Below are positions 53,516 to 62,497 of a DNA stretch of 64,000 nucleotides, in pieces. The position numbers were made by a program, and so were the translations under genes. The stretch's first letter is position 1; each line of letters opens with the position of its first letter. The stretch spans positions 2,759,722-2,823,721 of the forward strand of contig NZ_CP141615.1 of NCBI RefSeq assembly GCF_035593305.1. Reading direction: 5' to 3'. The notes under the pieces were generated by a model. It did no database searches and had not been told where the DNA came from. It saw only the letters and a program-made list of their open reading frames with translations. The DNA comes from Limnochorda sp. L945t (GTDB taxonomy: Bacteria; Bacillota; Limnochordia; Limnochordales; Geochordaceae).

Positions 53516-54571
53516 GTGAGACCTGGCGCTTCCGAGGAGGCGGCGCGGGCCGGGGAGGCGCCGGCCGCCTCCTTGCGCCGCACGAGGCTTTTCCTCGGCA
53601 TGGCGCGCACCATCGCCCGCCACCAGATGGTGCAGCCGCGCGACCGCGTCCTGGTCGGGCTCTCGGGCGGGCCGGACTCGAGCGCGCTGCTCCACGCGCT
53701 GCGGCTCTTCGCACCCCGCATGGGCCTGGAGCTCGCGGCCGCGCACGTGCACCACCACATCCGGGGGCGTTCCGCAGACCGGGACGCCCGGCTCTCCGAG
53801 GAGTACGCGGCACGCCTCGGGGTGCCGTTTCATCTCGTGCACGTGGATGCCCCGGCCCACGCGCGCTCCGAGCGCGTCTCGCTCGAGACCGCGGCCCGCA
53901 CGCTTCGCCTGGAAGCGCTCCAGCGCCTCGCCGCGGAGCATGGTTACCGGCGGGTGGCCCTCGGGCACACGGCCGACGATCAGGCCGAGACGGTGCTCAT
54001 GTGGGTGCTCAGGGGTACGTCGCCGGCGGGGCTCGGCGGCATCCCCCCCGTGCGCGGCATGTTCGTCCGGCCGCTGCTGGACGTCTGGAGGGAGGACGTG
54101 GAAGCGTACTGCCGGGCGGCGGGCATCGAGCCCACACGGGACGAGACCAACCTCTCGCCCGACATGGCGCGCAACCGGATCCGGGCCGAGCTGTTGCCGC
54201 TCATCGAAAGCCGCATCCGGCCGGGGGCGAGAAGGGCCCTGGTGCGCCTCGCGCGGCTGGCCCGCGAGGACGAGGCCTGGATGCAACAGCAGGCGCAAGA
54301 GGCTTGGGACGCCTTACGCCCCGTGCGGGCCGAGGGGCGCCTGATCATCGACCGCCGGGCGCTGGCGGCCCTTCCCGCGCCCCTGGCGCGGCGCATACTG
54401 GTAAGAGCGTTCGAAGAAGTGTCGGGCGGGCACCGGGGACAACTATCGCTGCGCCACGTCGAGGCGCTGCAACAAGCGGTCGCCCGCGGGCGCGGCGGTG
54501 CGGTCGTGGTATTGCCCGAGAGAGTACGGGGGGTCGTGGAGCAGGGGGAGCTTCGCCTGCAATCCCTGTGA
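53516..54571 (+). CDS. tilS: tRNA(Ile)-lysidine synthase
   Basis: Modifies C34 of tRNA-Ile(CAU) to lysidine so that it reads AUA. In the 351 residues the PP-loop is LSGGPDSSALLHAL (49-62). HVHHHIRG, ALGHTADDQAETVLM and the TilS signature RPLLDVWREDVEAYC follow; a shortened substrate-binding domain occupies about 240-320. It is shorter than Bacillus TilS (about 470), lacking most of the far C-terminal domain. GTG start with AGGA upstream. tilS beside ftsH and spoIIE is a conserved Bacillota neighbourhood. Confidence 0.95.
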   Translation: MRPGASEEAARAGEAPAASLRRTRLFLGMARTIARHQMVQPRDRVLVGLSGGPDSSALLHALRLFAPRMGLELAAAHVHHHIRGRSADRDARLSEEYAARLGVPFHLVHVDAPAHARSERVSLETAARTLRLEALQRLAAEHGYRRVALGHTADDQAETVLMWVLRGTSPAGLGGIPPVRGMFVRPLLDVWREDVEAYCRAAGIEPTRDETNLSPDMARNRIRAELLPLIESRIRPGARRALVRLARLAREDEAWMQQQAQEAWDALRPVRAEGRLIIDRRALAALPAPLARRILVRAFEEVSGGHRGQLSLRHVEALQQAVARGRGGAVVVLPERVRGVVEQGELRLQSL

Positions 54572-54596
54572 ATCCCCCGGTGGCGGGCTTGCCGTG

Positions 54597-54605
54597 TGCT
54601 ATAAT
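54597..54605 (+). promoter_or_regulatory. Extended -10 promoter upstream of ftsH
   Basis: TGCTATAAT combines TG with a perfect TATAAT (54600-54605), 102 nt before the ftsH ATG. No good -35 is found at 17 nt. The leader between holds a GC-rich inverted repeat, GCGCCGGGCC...GGCCCGGCGCC (about 54628-54648). Confidence 0.6.
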
Positions 54606-54707
54606 GACCCTGGAATCGAGGGCGCCGGGCCAGGGGCCCGGCGCCAGGCGTCCATGGAGGATGTGAAGGCGTAGATGGGCCGTAGGGAGCGGAGGGGAGG
54701 GCCGGAG

Positions 54708-56654
54708 ATGAACAGGTTTTTGAGAGGCGTCATGCTTTACCTGTTGATCGCCATCGTCCTCGTCTCCATCGTCAGCACCTTTTACTCCCCCTCCGAGAGC
54801 AAGCGGCAGATCGAATATTACCAGTTTACGAGACTCCTGGATTCCGGGCAGGTCGCCAGCGTGCGGTTCGTCGGCGACCAGAGGCTCGAGGGCACCCTCA
54901 AGGACAACACCAGCTTTTCCACGTACATCCCGGCAGGCAGCACGCAAGAGGTCATGCGCAACCTCGAGGCGAAGGGCGTGGCCATCTCGGCCGAGCCACC
55001 GCCCAACCCGCCTTGGTGGCTCAACTTGCTGCCCAACTTGTTGATGCTGGTGGTCTTCGTCGGCATCTGGCTGTTCATCCTCAACCAGATGCAGGGCGGC
55101 TCCAACCGGGCCATGTCGTTCGGCAAGAGCCGGGCGCGGCTGCACACGGAAGAGAAGACCAAGGTCACGTTCAACGACGTGGCCGGCCTGGACGAGGCCA
55201 AGCAGGAGCTCCAGGAGGTCGTGGAGTTCCTCAAGCATCCCAAGAAGTTCGTCGACATCGGCGCGCGGGTGCCGAAGGGCATTTTGCTGGTAGGCCCGCC
55301 GGGCACCGGCAAGACGCTTCTGGCACGAGCGGTGGCGGGCGAGGCCGGTGTCCCCTTCTTCAGCATCAGCGGCTCGGACTTCGTCGAGATGTTCGTGGGC
55401 GTGGGAGCCGCCCGCGTGCGCGACCTGTTCGAGACGGCCAAGAAAAACAGCCCGTGCATCGTCTTCATCGACGAGCTGGACGCGGTCGGTCGCCAGCGGG
55501 GCGCGGGCCTCGGCGGCGGTCACGACGAGCGGGAGCAGACCCTCAACCAGCTCCTGGTGGAGATGGACGGGTTCGAGCCCAACAGCGGGATCATCATCAT
55601 GGCCGCCACCAACCGCCCGGACGTCCTGGACCCGGCCCTGCTGCGACCGGGACGCTTCGACCGCAAAGTGGTGGTCGACCGGCCGGACGTCGAGGGGCGC
55701 TATGAGATCCTCAGGGTGCACAGCCGCAACAAGCCCCTCGCGCCGGACGTGGACCTCAAGCTGCTGGCCCGGCGCACGCCCGGCTTCGTGGGCGCGGATC
55801 TCGAAAACGTCATGAACGAGGCGGCCATCCTCGCGGCCCGCCGCGGCAAGAAGCGGATCACCATGGACGAGTGCGAGGAGGCCATCGACCGGGTGATCAT
55901 GGGGCCCGAGCGGCGGCACAAGGTCATCCGGCCGCAGGACAAGAAAGTGCTGGCCTATCACGAGGCCGGACATGCTCTCGTGGCCCACTTCCTGCCCCAC
56001 TCCGACCCCGTGCACAAGGTGACCATCGTGGGCCGGGGATTGGCCGGCGGGTACACCATGGTGCTCCCGGATGAAGACCGCATGGTAGAGACGCGCAGCG
56101 AGCTCCTGGACCGCCTCGCCCACATCCTGGGAGGCCGGGCCGCCGAGCAGCTCGCCTTCTCCGAGATCAGCACGGGGGCTCAAAACGACCTCGAGCAGGC
56201 CACCAAGCTGGCCCGCCAGATGGTCATGGCGTGGGGCATGAGCGAGAAGCTGGGGCCTCTGACCTTCGGCCGCCAGCACGAGGACCTCATCTTCCTGGGC
56301 CGCGACATCGCCCGGGACCGCAACTACAGCGAGCAGGTGGCCGCGGCCATCGACGACGAGGTGCGCCGCCTCATCGAGGAGGCCTACAGCAAGGCGGCAA
56401 CCATCCTCAAGGACCACCGTGACGCGCTCGAGCGCGTGGTGGAGGCGCTCATGGAGAAGGAGACGCTCAACCGGGAGGCCTTCGTGGCCACGGTCGAGGG
56501 CCGGGAGCTCCCGGCCGAGGCGCCGGCACCATCCGCGCCCGCCGCCTCTCCCGAGGCTCGCTCGGCTGCCGGAGCGGAAAGGCCGCGGCGGGCTCTCGAC
56601 AAGGACGGCCTGCTGGAGCCACCGGGCAAGCAGCCCAGACCGGCTGAGGGCTGA
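54708..56654 (+). CDS. ftsH: ATP-dependent zinc metalloprotease FtsH
   Basis: A membrane AAA protease degrading unassembled or damaged proteins. The 648 residues have two membrane segments (about 8-26 and 106-127) around a small extracytoplasmic domain, Walker A GPPGTGKT (196-203), Walker [12 protein letters not shown], the second region of homology [19 protein letters not shown] and the zinc site HEAGH (418-422). The C-terminal 60 residues are low-complexity. GGAGGG precedes the ATG. A strong stem-loop follows the stop, separating it from convergent spoIIE. Confidence 0.98.
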   Translation: MNRFLRGVMLYLLIAIVLVSIVSTFYSPSESKRQIEYYQFTRLLDSGQVASVRFVGDQRLEGTLKDNTSFSTYIPAGSTQEVMRNLEAKGVAISAEPPPNPPWWLNLLPNLLMLVVFVGIWLFILNQMQGGSNRAMSFGKSRARLHTEEKTKVTFNDVAGLDEAKQELQEVVEFLKHPKKFVDIGARVPKGILLVGPPGTGKTLLARAVAGEAGVPFFSISGSDFVEMFVGVGAARVRDLFETAKKNSPCIVFIDELDAVGRQRGAGLGGGHDEREQTLNQLLVEMDGFEPNSGIIIMAATNRPDVLDPALLRPGRFDRKVVVDRPDVEGRYEILRVHSRNKPLAPDVDLKLLARRTPGFVGADLENVMNEAAILAARRGKKRITMDECEEAIDRVIMGPERRHKVIRPQDKKVLAYHEAGHALVAHFLPHSDPVHKVTIVGRGLAGGYTMVLPDEDRMVETRSELLDRLAHILGGRAAEQLAFSEISTGAQNDLEQATKLARQMVMAWGMSEKLGPLTFGRQHEDLIFLGRDIARDRNYSEQVAAAIDDEVRRLIEEAYSKAATILKDHRDALERVVEALMEKETLNREAFVATVEGRELPAEAPAPSAPAASPEARSAAGAERPRRALDKDGLLEPPGKQPRPAEG

Positions 56655-56678
56655 CGGGTAAAGTCCCGTGACGACGGA

Positions 56679-56704
56679 GACGGCCCGCCTCCGGGCGGGC
56701 CGTC
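56679..56704. terminator. Stem-loop after ftsH
   Basis: An 11-bp perfect stem (GACGGCCCGCC and its complement) with a TCCG loop, 24 nt after the ftsH stop. No T run follows. It lies between convergent ftsH and the SPW-like gene. Confidence 0.65.
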
Positions 56705-56796
56705 AGGTAGCGGTCGTCGAAGGCAGCGCGTCTTTCTCACCCGTCGATGAGGACACGCACGCCTGTCACGTAAACGAAGACCGGACCTCCCTCACC

Positions 56797-56961
56797 TCAG
56801 GCGCCCGTCTTGGACTGCGCCTGGGTGTTGGCCCAATACGCCAGGACCGCTACGATGACGCCGCCGATCACGCTGATCCACTTGAGCGGATCGGCCGTGA
56901 CCACGAACGGTAAGATAATCAGCAGTACGCCAACGACCACGTTCACCCAGTTTTGCCACAT
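56797..56961 (-). CDS. Tiny SPW-repeat-like membrane protein
   Basis: A 54-residue gene. It starts MWQNWVNVVVGVLLIILPFV (residues 1-20), has a second membrane segment (ISVIGGVIVAVLAYW) and ends NTQAQSKTGA. The W-N-G-PF spacing resembles single SPW repeats, a family of small membrane proteins of unknown function. AAGGGAG lies 11 nt upstream of the ATG, inside the end of spoIIE, and the two genes are 7 nt apart on the same strand, so they are probably co-transcribed. Confidence 0.7.
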   Translation of the reverse strand: MWQNWVNVVVGVLLIILPFVVTADPLKWISVIGGVIVAVLAYWANTQAQSKTGA

Positions 56962-56968
56962 GGCATGG

Positions 56969-59575
56969 TCAACTCCCTTCTCTACCGAAGGGCTGGGCGC
57001 CCGTTGTCACCAAGGAACGTCGCTGGCGCTGCCTCCCCACCGCTACCCACGGCCTGGCGGGCCGTCTGGATCCGGCTCCGGATCCAGCATCAGTATAGGC
57101 TGGCAGTAAGGGAGCGTCAAGCTGGCGCACCGTCATGACGGCCACCGTGACGTCGTCGGGCCACCGGCCGCGGGCCACCTGCTCGAGGCAGGAGCTCAGG
57201 GCGTCGGCGAGCGCGGCCGCCTCGCCACGAGCGCTTCCCAGGGTCTGCAGGACGTGCTGCAGGCACGACTCCCCGGCCTCCCCGAGCTCGGCGGCGCCGT
57301 CCGTAGCCATGACGATCACGTCGCCGTCGAGGAGCCTGCGGCGTACCGGCTCCACCTCCACCGCCTGCAGGATGCCCGCGGGGATGGCCCGGCCTTCCAG
57401 GCGTTCCACGCTCCCGCTTCGGAGGACGAACGTGGGGTACGCCCCTGCCTTGGCCAGCTCTAGTTCGCCCGAGACGAGATCGAAGACGGCGAGATCCAGC
57501 GTGGCGAACCGTTCGTCGGGGGAACGGGCCAGCAACACCGCGTTGGCGAACTGGATTGCCTGCCCCGCGTCGAACCCTGCCACCAGCGCCGCCTCCGCCA
57601 GCCGGACGGCCCCGGTGCTTTCCCGGGCCGCCTCCGGCCCGCTGCCCATCCCGTCGCTGAGCACCACGGCAACCAGGCCGGGGGCGAGCTGCACGCGGTG
57701 GAAGGTGTCCCCCGAACTGTTTTGGTCCCAGCGGGTGCGAGAGGTAAACGCCACGTCCAGCTGCCAGGCGGCCCGGGGACCCAGGCGCACCTCGCACCCG
57801 GCCTCGTCGCGCCGGCCACCGTCCGGCCCCGGCTCGTGCCGGCAATGCTCGTCCACCACGGCCAGCGGGATCCCCTCGCTCTCCTGGGCCGCCCGGAGCA
57901 CCCGGCGGCTGCAGGAGTGAGGAGCCCCGCACGGCTCCCGTAACCGCACCACCACTTCCCGCCGGCAGCCCGCGCCGGCCACCAGCGCCTCGCGGTACGG
58001 GATCCCCAGGCGGGCCATGTGGCGCATGAGCCGGGAGGCCGCGGGCACGTCGAGCGGAAGCCCTCTCTCCTGCAGGTGCGCCCTCAGGCGCCGCAGCATG
58101 CCCGCGGCCGCGCCGACTTCGGACATGAGGCGCCGGGACTCGGCCTCTGCCCCCTTGCGGGCGCGCTTGAAGGCGGCCATCAACGCGGCCGTGTCGCTCA
58201 CGGCGGCCGCCAGGCGGAAGGGCTGGATGCAGCGCCGCCGCAGCTCTGCGGGCATGTCGGACTCGACGGCCTCTCCGCGCTGCTCGGCCCGCTCCAGGAA
58301 GGCGAGGACGTCCCAGAAGCTCGCGTTGGCGTGGCTTTCCCAGCAGTGGGCAAAAGAGGGGCACTGCCGGCACGCCCGCTCCTGCACCTTGCCCACGTAG
58401 CCGGGGCCGTCCGCCCAGTCCGTCCCGTCCATCGCCGAGGCGGCGGTCTCATACGTCGCCCGCAGCGCCTCTACGATGCCGGCGGCGCTCTCGACGCCCT
58501 CGAGGGCCCGGCGGTGCGCCCACTCGGCCACCAGCACGCCGGACGGCCCGGTCGCCGCCATCGCTCCGCCTCCGGCGACGCCCCCGTCCGGGGTTGCCGC
58601 AAGCCCGAACTCGCGCCCCCGGCGCTCCAGCGCCACGATCCACGCTCCGGGCATGAGCAGGTACAGGAGCGCCCCCGCCAGCGCGTGCCCGAGCGCCCAT
58701 GCCACCCACTCTGCCGACGACGCGGCCAGGCCGGCGGCAGCGGTCACGCCGGCCATGGAAAGGGCCGCCCACTCCTTGCGCCCTCCCGATACCGCCGCGG
58801 CCCCCAGCGCGCCCGCCGCCTGCGCCAGGGCGAACAAGAGCCACCGCGGGCTCGCTACGGCCATCAGGAACCCCGACACCACGGCCAGCGCCACGCCCAG
58901 GGAGGGGCCGGCAGAGGCCGTCGTGACCAAAGTGAGCAGCGGCCCGGCGACCGCAGCCAGGTGGACGGGCCCCACTCCGATCGGCACCAGCCCCACCAAG
59001 AGCGCCGCCCCCGCGGTCACCAGGCCGGCCGCCCGCTCCACGAGGCCGGCGCTCTGGCCCTGGGTGGCTGCTCCGGCGACGGCGCCGTCCGCCGAACCCC
59101 CGTCGGCCCCCGCAGCGGCTCCACCCGCCGGCCCGGGCGAGCTACCCCCTCCCCCCAGGAAGGCGGCGACCGGCGACCACAGGTGAGTGAGCGCCGCGGC
59201 GGCCATCGCCTCTGCCACGGTCTCGATCCACCACAGGGGAGCCTGGCCGATCCCCAGGCCGCCCGCCACCATCCGGGCAGCCATCACGGCCAGGGCCGCC
59301 AGCAAGTGCCGCCGCCGGCGCAGGCGATGGCTCCCCTTGGGCCCCGCCAGGGCCCACCCCAGGGCGACCGCCGCCAGCACGACAGGGCCATGCGCGGGTG
59401 CGAACAACGCAGCTCCGGCCACCGTGCCCACGGCGGCCGCGGCCGGCAACAGGGCTCCCGTCTCGAGGGTGCTGAAGAAGAAGGCCAGCGCGAACGGCCC
59501 CAGGTTACCGACGCGGGCCGACGAGAGCAGCACTCCGGCGAGCACCGCCAAAGCGGGGCCAGCGACGTGTCGCAC
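56969..59575 (-). CDS. spoIIE: Stage II sporulation protein E (SpoIIE phosphatase)
   Basis: A membrane PP2C phosphatase that, in known spore formers, dephosphorylates SpoIIAA to activate sigma F in the forespore. The 868 residues have about ten N-terminal membrane segments (about 5-330), a regulatory middle with Cys-rich CRQCPSFAHCW and a C-terminal PP2C domain with VVLSDGMGSGPEAA, FATLDLAVFDL, ATDGAAEL and WPDDVTVAVMTV. The order tilS, ftsH, spoIIE is the Bacillus neighbourhood. The GTG at 59575 follows GGGGAG. It shows that this organism is, or was, an endospore former. A 45-residue basic tail follows the PP2C domain. Confidence 0.93.
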   Translation of the reverse strand: MRHVAGPALAVLAGVLLSSARVGNLGPFALAFFFSTLETGALLPAAAAVGTVAGAALFAPAHGPVVLAAVALGWALAGPKGSHRLRRRRHLLAALAVMAARMVAGGLGIGQAPLWWIETVAEAMAAAALTHLWSPVAAFLGGGGSSPGPAGGAAAGADGGSADGAVAGAATQGQSAGLVERAAGLVTAGAALLVGLVPIGVGPVHLAAVAGPLLTLVTTASAGPSLGVALAVVSGFLMAVASPRWLLFALAQAAGALGAAAVSGGRKEWAALSMAGVTAAAGLAASSAEWVAWALGHALAGALLYLLMPGAWIVALERRGREFGLAATPDGGVAGGGAMAATGPSGVLVAEWAHRRALEGVESAAGIVEALRATYETAASAMDGTDWADGPGYVGKVQERACRQCPSFAHCWESHANASFWDVLAFLERAEQRGEAVESDMPAELRRRCIQPFRLAAAVSDTAALMAAFKRARKGAEAESRRLMSEVGAAAGMLRRLRAHLQERGLPLDVPAASRLMRHMARLGIPYREALVAGAGCRREVVVRLREPCGAPHSCSRRVLRAAQESEGIPLAVVDEHCRHEPGPDGGRRDEAGCEVRLGPRAAWQLDVAFTSRTRWDQNSSGDTFHRVQLAPGLVAVVLSDGMGSGPEAARESTGAVRLAEAALVAGFDAGQAIQFANAVLLARSPDERFATLDLAVFDLVSGELELAKAGAYPTFVLRSGSVERLEGRAIPAGILQAVEVEPVRRRLLDGDVIVMATDGAAELGEAGESCLQHVLQTLGSARGEAAALADALSSCLEQVARGRWPDDVTVAVMTVRQLDAPLLPAYTDAGSGAGSRRPARPWVAVGRQRQRRSLVTTGAQPFGREGS

Positions 59576-59674
59576 GACGACTCCCCGCCGGCCAGGGTAC
59601 CACGCGGGCTGGACCCCGTGTGTCGATCCGCCTTCTACGCCTTCCGAGGGAATCGGTCGCGGGATCCTGCCGGC

Positions 59675-60316
59675 TCAGACACGGTCCCCGCGGTACGGGC
59701 GATCTTCGGAAAGGCGCCGGGCCAACTCGCGCAGCCAGTCGAGCTGCCCCTTCTTGGAGCCGAAGTCGGCGTCGTTGCGGTAGGAAAAGGTGACGCTCAG
59801 GCGGCGGATCCCGCCGAGATCTTCATCGACGACGCGAAATCCCTGGTGATCTTTCAGGAGAACGGCAAACCTCGCGCCGGCGTCCAGGTTACCCGCTCGC
59901 ATGGGGTCGGGGGCGTCCGTGAACTCGTAAGACAGGGTGAGTTGCCCGCCCTCGTCGGGCCGCTCCGGGATGACCCCCAGATCCCGGAGCTGGCAGGCGT
60001 GCTCGGTCAGCACCTCGCAAGCACGGAGCAGCACGTCCAGCTCCCCGGATGCCTCCAGCGCCCCATCCGCGGGCTCCTCCCGGCCGGAAAGGCGGCCCTC
60101 TTCCTCGTCCAGCCACGCATCCCCGCCTCCGCCGCCCAGGCGCCACATCCAGGCGTCGGCGACCTCGCAGCGCCCCGTCTCGCGGTCCCACTCGAAAGGG
60201 TTGATGCGCCAGCCGTCCAGGAGACGACCGAGGACCGCCATCTCCTGCGCCGACAGGTGCCGGGCGAGCAGCGACCGGATGGCGCCGATACGACCGCGTT
60301 GCCCGGAAGCGGCCAC
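59675..60316 (-). CDS. Unknown protein downstream of the histidine kinase
   Basis: A 213-residue protein of unknown function, without signal peptide, membrane segment or motif I recognise. The N-terminus (residues 15-55) contains LARHLSAQEMAVLGRLLDGW and a Trp/Asp-rich WRINPFEWDRETG. The middle has an acidic Gly-rich loop, and the C-terminal half has strand-like LTLSYEFTDA and LSVTFSYRNDADFG. The GTG start is two bases after the kinase stop with GGAGGGG upstream, so it belongs to the two-component operon and may act on the kinase or be its target. Confidence 0.7.
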   Translation of the reverse strand: MAASGQRGRIGAIRSLLARHLSAQEMAVLGRLLDGWRINPFEWDRETGRCEVADAWMWRLGGGGGDAWLDEEEGRLSGREEPADGALEASGELDVLLRACEVLTEHACQLRDLGVIPERPDEGGQLTLSYEFTDAPDPMRAGNLDAGARFAVLLKDHQGFRVVDEDLGGIRRLSVTFSYRNDADFGSKKGQLDWLRELARRLSEDRPYRGDRV

Positions 60317-60318
60317 GC

Positions 60319-61578
60319 TCAGATCACACCCCTCCGGCCGTCCAGCGAAGGCACCCGCCCGTCGGGGACGGCCGCCCGGCGCGTCTCGTCACGCCGTGCC
60401 CTTTCGCCGGCGGCGGGCAGGACGAACGTGAAGCGAGCCCCGCCCTCGCGCCGGTTTTCCGCGAAGACGCGCCCTCCGTGCGCCTCGATGACGGACCGCA
60501 CGACGGCAAGGCCGATGCCCGAGCCCCCCGTGCTGCGGGCCCGGGCCAGATCCGCCCGGAAGAAGTGGTCGAAGATGTGCGGCAGGCTCCCCTCCGGGAT
60601 CCCGGGCCCGTTGTCCTCCACCGAGACCACCACCTCCCGGCCGCCGGCGGCCGGCTCCACCCGGATGCGCACCTCGCCCCCCTCTGCAGGCAGGTGCCGC
60701 ACCGCGTTGCTCAGCAGGTTGGCCATGACCTGGCCGATGCGGTCCGGATCGGCCAGCACCTGGGGGCTCGGCGCACGCGTGACCGTGAGCCGGGCGTGCA
60801 GCTCGTCGAAGCGCGGGCGCCACAGGTCGGCCGCCGCCTCCACCAGGTCGGCCAGGTCGACCCGCTCCCGGTGCACCGGCAGCTCCCCGGCCTCGGCCAT
60901 GGCGAGATCCCGCAGGTCGTTGACCAGCCGGGCCAGGAGGACCACCTGGGTGTGGATCCCCGCGATGCGCTGGGGAGTGGCCGGCGTGACGTCGTCGAGC
61001 ATGGCCTCGAGGTTGGCCTGGACCACCGTCAGGGGCGTCTTGAGCTCGTGGGCGATGTCGGCCAGGAGCTGGCGGCGCTGCTGCTCCTTGCGCTCCAGGG
61101 TCCGCTCCATGGTCGTGAAGGCCGCGTCCAGCCGGTCGAGCTCGTCACCGGTCTCGGGCAGCCCCGCGTGCGCGGCCGCTCCGATGGCCAGGGCGCGCTG
61201 GGAGAGACGGTGCAGCCGGCGGGTCATGGTCGAGGCCATGACGACGCCCATCCCGGCTCCCACCGCCGCGGCCACCACGCCCACCTGCCAGAGCACCTCC
61301 CGGACCCGGGTCAAGAAGCGTCGCTCCGGCAGGCCCATGAAATAGCTGATGGCCGGGCCCCACCCCTGGCCCATCATGCGGCGCATCCATCCAGGATGGT
61401 CGCCCGGCGCCGGTACCGTGCCCGGCTCCCCGGGCGAGGCGCTCTCCACCCGCACGCGGAAGAGGTAATACTGGAACTCCTGGTTGACGGCCCACTGGGC
61501 GGCCACACCGACGGCGACCACCGTCAAGACGGCAACCAGGGCGAAGGCCGCGGCCATCTTGAAGACCACGCTGTTCAC
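60319..61578 (-). CDS. Sensor histidine kinase (BaeS-like)
   Basis: A 419-residue membrane sensor. It has two membrane segments (about 8-28 and 93-115) flanking a short extracytoplasmic region, a HAMP domain (about 116-165), a dimerisation domain with the phospho-His in LLADIAHELKTPLTVVQ (His at about 176) and an ATPase domain with LLSNAVRHLP (N box), DNGPGIP (G1), IFDHFFRAD (F) and GGSGIGLAVV (G2). The signal is unknown. It overlaps the response regulator gene by GTGA and is followed at two bases by the unknown gene. Confidence 0.94.
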   Translation of the reverse strand: MNSVVFKMAAAFALVAVLTVVAVGVAAQWAVNQEFQYYLFRVRVESASPGEPGTVPAPGDHPGWMRRMMGQGWGPAISYFMGLPERRFLTRVREVLWQVGVVAAAVGAGMGVVMASTMTRRLHRLSQRALAIGAAAHAGLPETGDELDRLDAAFTTMERTLERKEQQRRQLLADIAHELKTPLTVVQANLEAMLDDVTPATPQRIAGIHTQVVLLARLVNDLRDLAMAEAGELPVHRERVDLADLVEAAADLWRPRFDELHARLTVTRAPSPQVLADPDRIGQVMANLLSNAVRHLPAEGGEVRIRVEPAAGGREVVVSVEDNGPGIPEGSLPHIFDHFFRADLARARSTGGSGIGLAVVRSVIEAHGGRVFAENRREGGARFTFVLPAAGERARRDETRRAAVPDGRVPSLDGRRGVI

Positions 61579-62324
61579 TCGCCTCGCCCCCCGCTCGGCG
61601 GGCTCTCCTGGGGTACCAGCTTGTACCCCACGCCGTACACCGTCGCGATGAACCGGGGATGGCGAGGGTCGTCTCCGAGCTTTTGGCGCAGGTTTTTGAT
61701 GTGCGCGTCGATGGTGCGCTCGTAGCCCTCGAAGGCCATGCCCTGCACCCGCTCCACCAGCTGTAACCGGGTAAACACCCGGCCGGGGTGCGATGCCAGC
61801 GTTGCCAGGATCTTGAACTCGGTGGGCGTGAGCTCGAGCTCCCGCCCCCGCAGGGTCGCCTGGTGGCGGGGCACGTCCACCGTCAACTCGCCGACCCGGT
61901 GCACTTCGTCCTCTGCGCCCCGAGCGACCGGCGCAGCTCCCGCCCCCGGCGCCGGCGCAGCCCCGCCTTGGGAACGGGCGTGAGCCCGACGAAGCACGGC
62001 CCGCACCCGCGCGACCACCTCGCGGGGGCTGAACGGTTTGGTGATGTAGTCGTCGGCTCCGAGCTCCAACCCGACGACCCGGTCGACCTCGTCACCCCGC
62101 GCCGTCAGCATGATGATGGGAAGGTCCGACTCGTTGCGGAGGCGCCGGCACACCTCGCGGCCGTCGAGCCCGGGCAGCAGCAGGTCGAGCAGCACGAGGT
62201 CCACGCCCCGGGAACGGGCCAGCCCGAGAGCCTCCAGACCGTCGCCGGCGATCACGACCCGGAAGCCTTCGGCCTCCAGGTACGCGCGCAGCACCTGGGT
62301 GATCTCGGGCTCGTCGTCGACCAC
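61575..62324 (-). CDS. OmpR-family response regulator
   Basis: A 249-residue regulator with receiver domain (VDDEPEITQVLRAYL, phospho-Asp in LVLLDLLLPGLDG, IIMLTARGDE, ITKPFSPREV) and an OmpR-type winged helix (about 145-240) with ELTPTEFKILATLASHPGRVF and RTIDAHIKNLRQKLGDD. The start is a problem: homology to KTILVVDDE begins upstream of the GTG at 62324, but no ATG, GTG or TTG exists in that frame before a stop. ATT at 62330 is one possibility. An ATG with a good ribosome site at 62383 is in another frame, so a frameshift near 62340 is also possible. Confidence 0.9.
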   Translation of the reverse strand: MVDDEPEITQVLRAYLEAEGFRVVIAGDGLEALGLARSRGVDLVLLDLLLPGLDGREVCRRLRNESDLPIIMLTARGDEVDRVVGLELGADDYITKPFSPREVVARVRAVLRRAHARSQGGAAPAPGAGAAPVARGAEDEVHRVGELTVDVPRHQATLRGRELELTPTEFKILATLASHPGRVFTRLQLVERVQGMAFEGYERTIDAHIKNLRQKLGDDPRHPRFIATVYGVGYKLVPQESPPSGGRGE

Positions 62325-62497
62325 GAGAATCGTCTTTCCCGCCGCCGGCGCCGCCGGTTGTACCCTATCCGTCGTTCACCCATCTCCGCCCCCTCTAGCT
62401 TCTCCTGTCGCCCGTCATGCGTCAAGCCACGACGGCAGGGGCGACCCCGGGCCGGGAGGAATCCCTCTCCCCGGCGAAAGGCGGGTGCAGGCAAGGG

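Noticed and set aside
58019-61345. A 1108-codon open frame on the plus strand
   Set aside because: It covers spoIIE and the kinase on the other strand and has no domain of its own.
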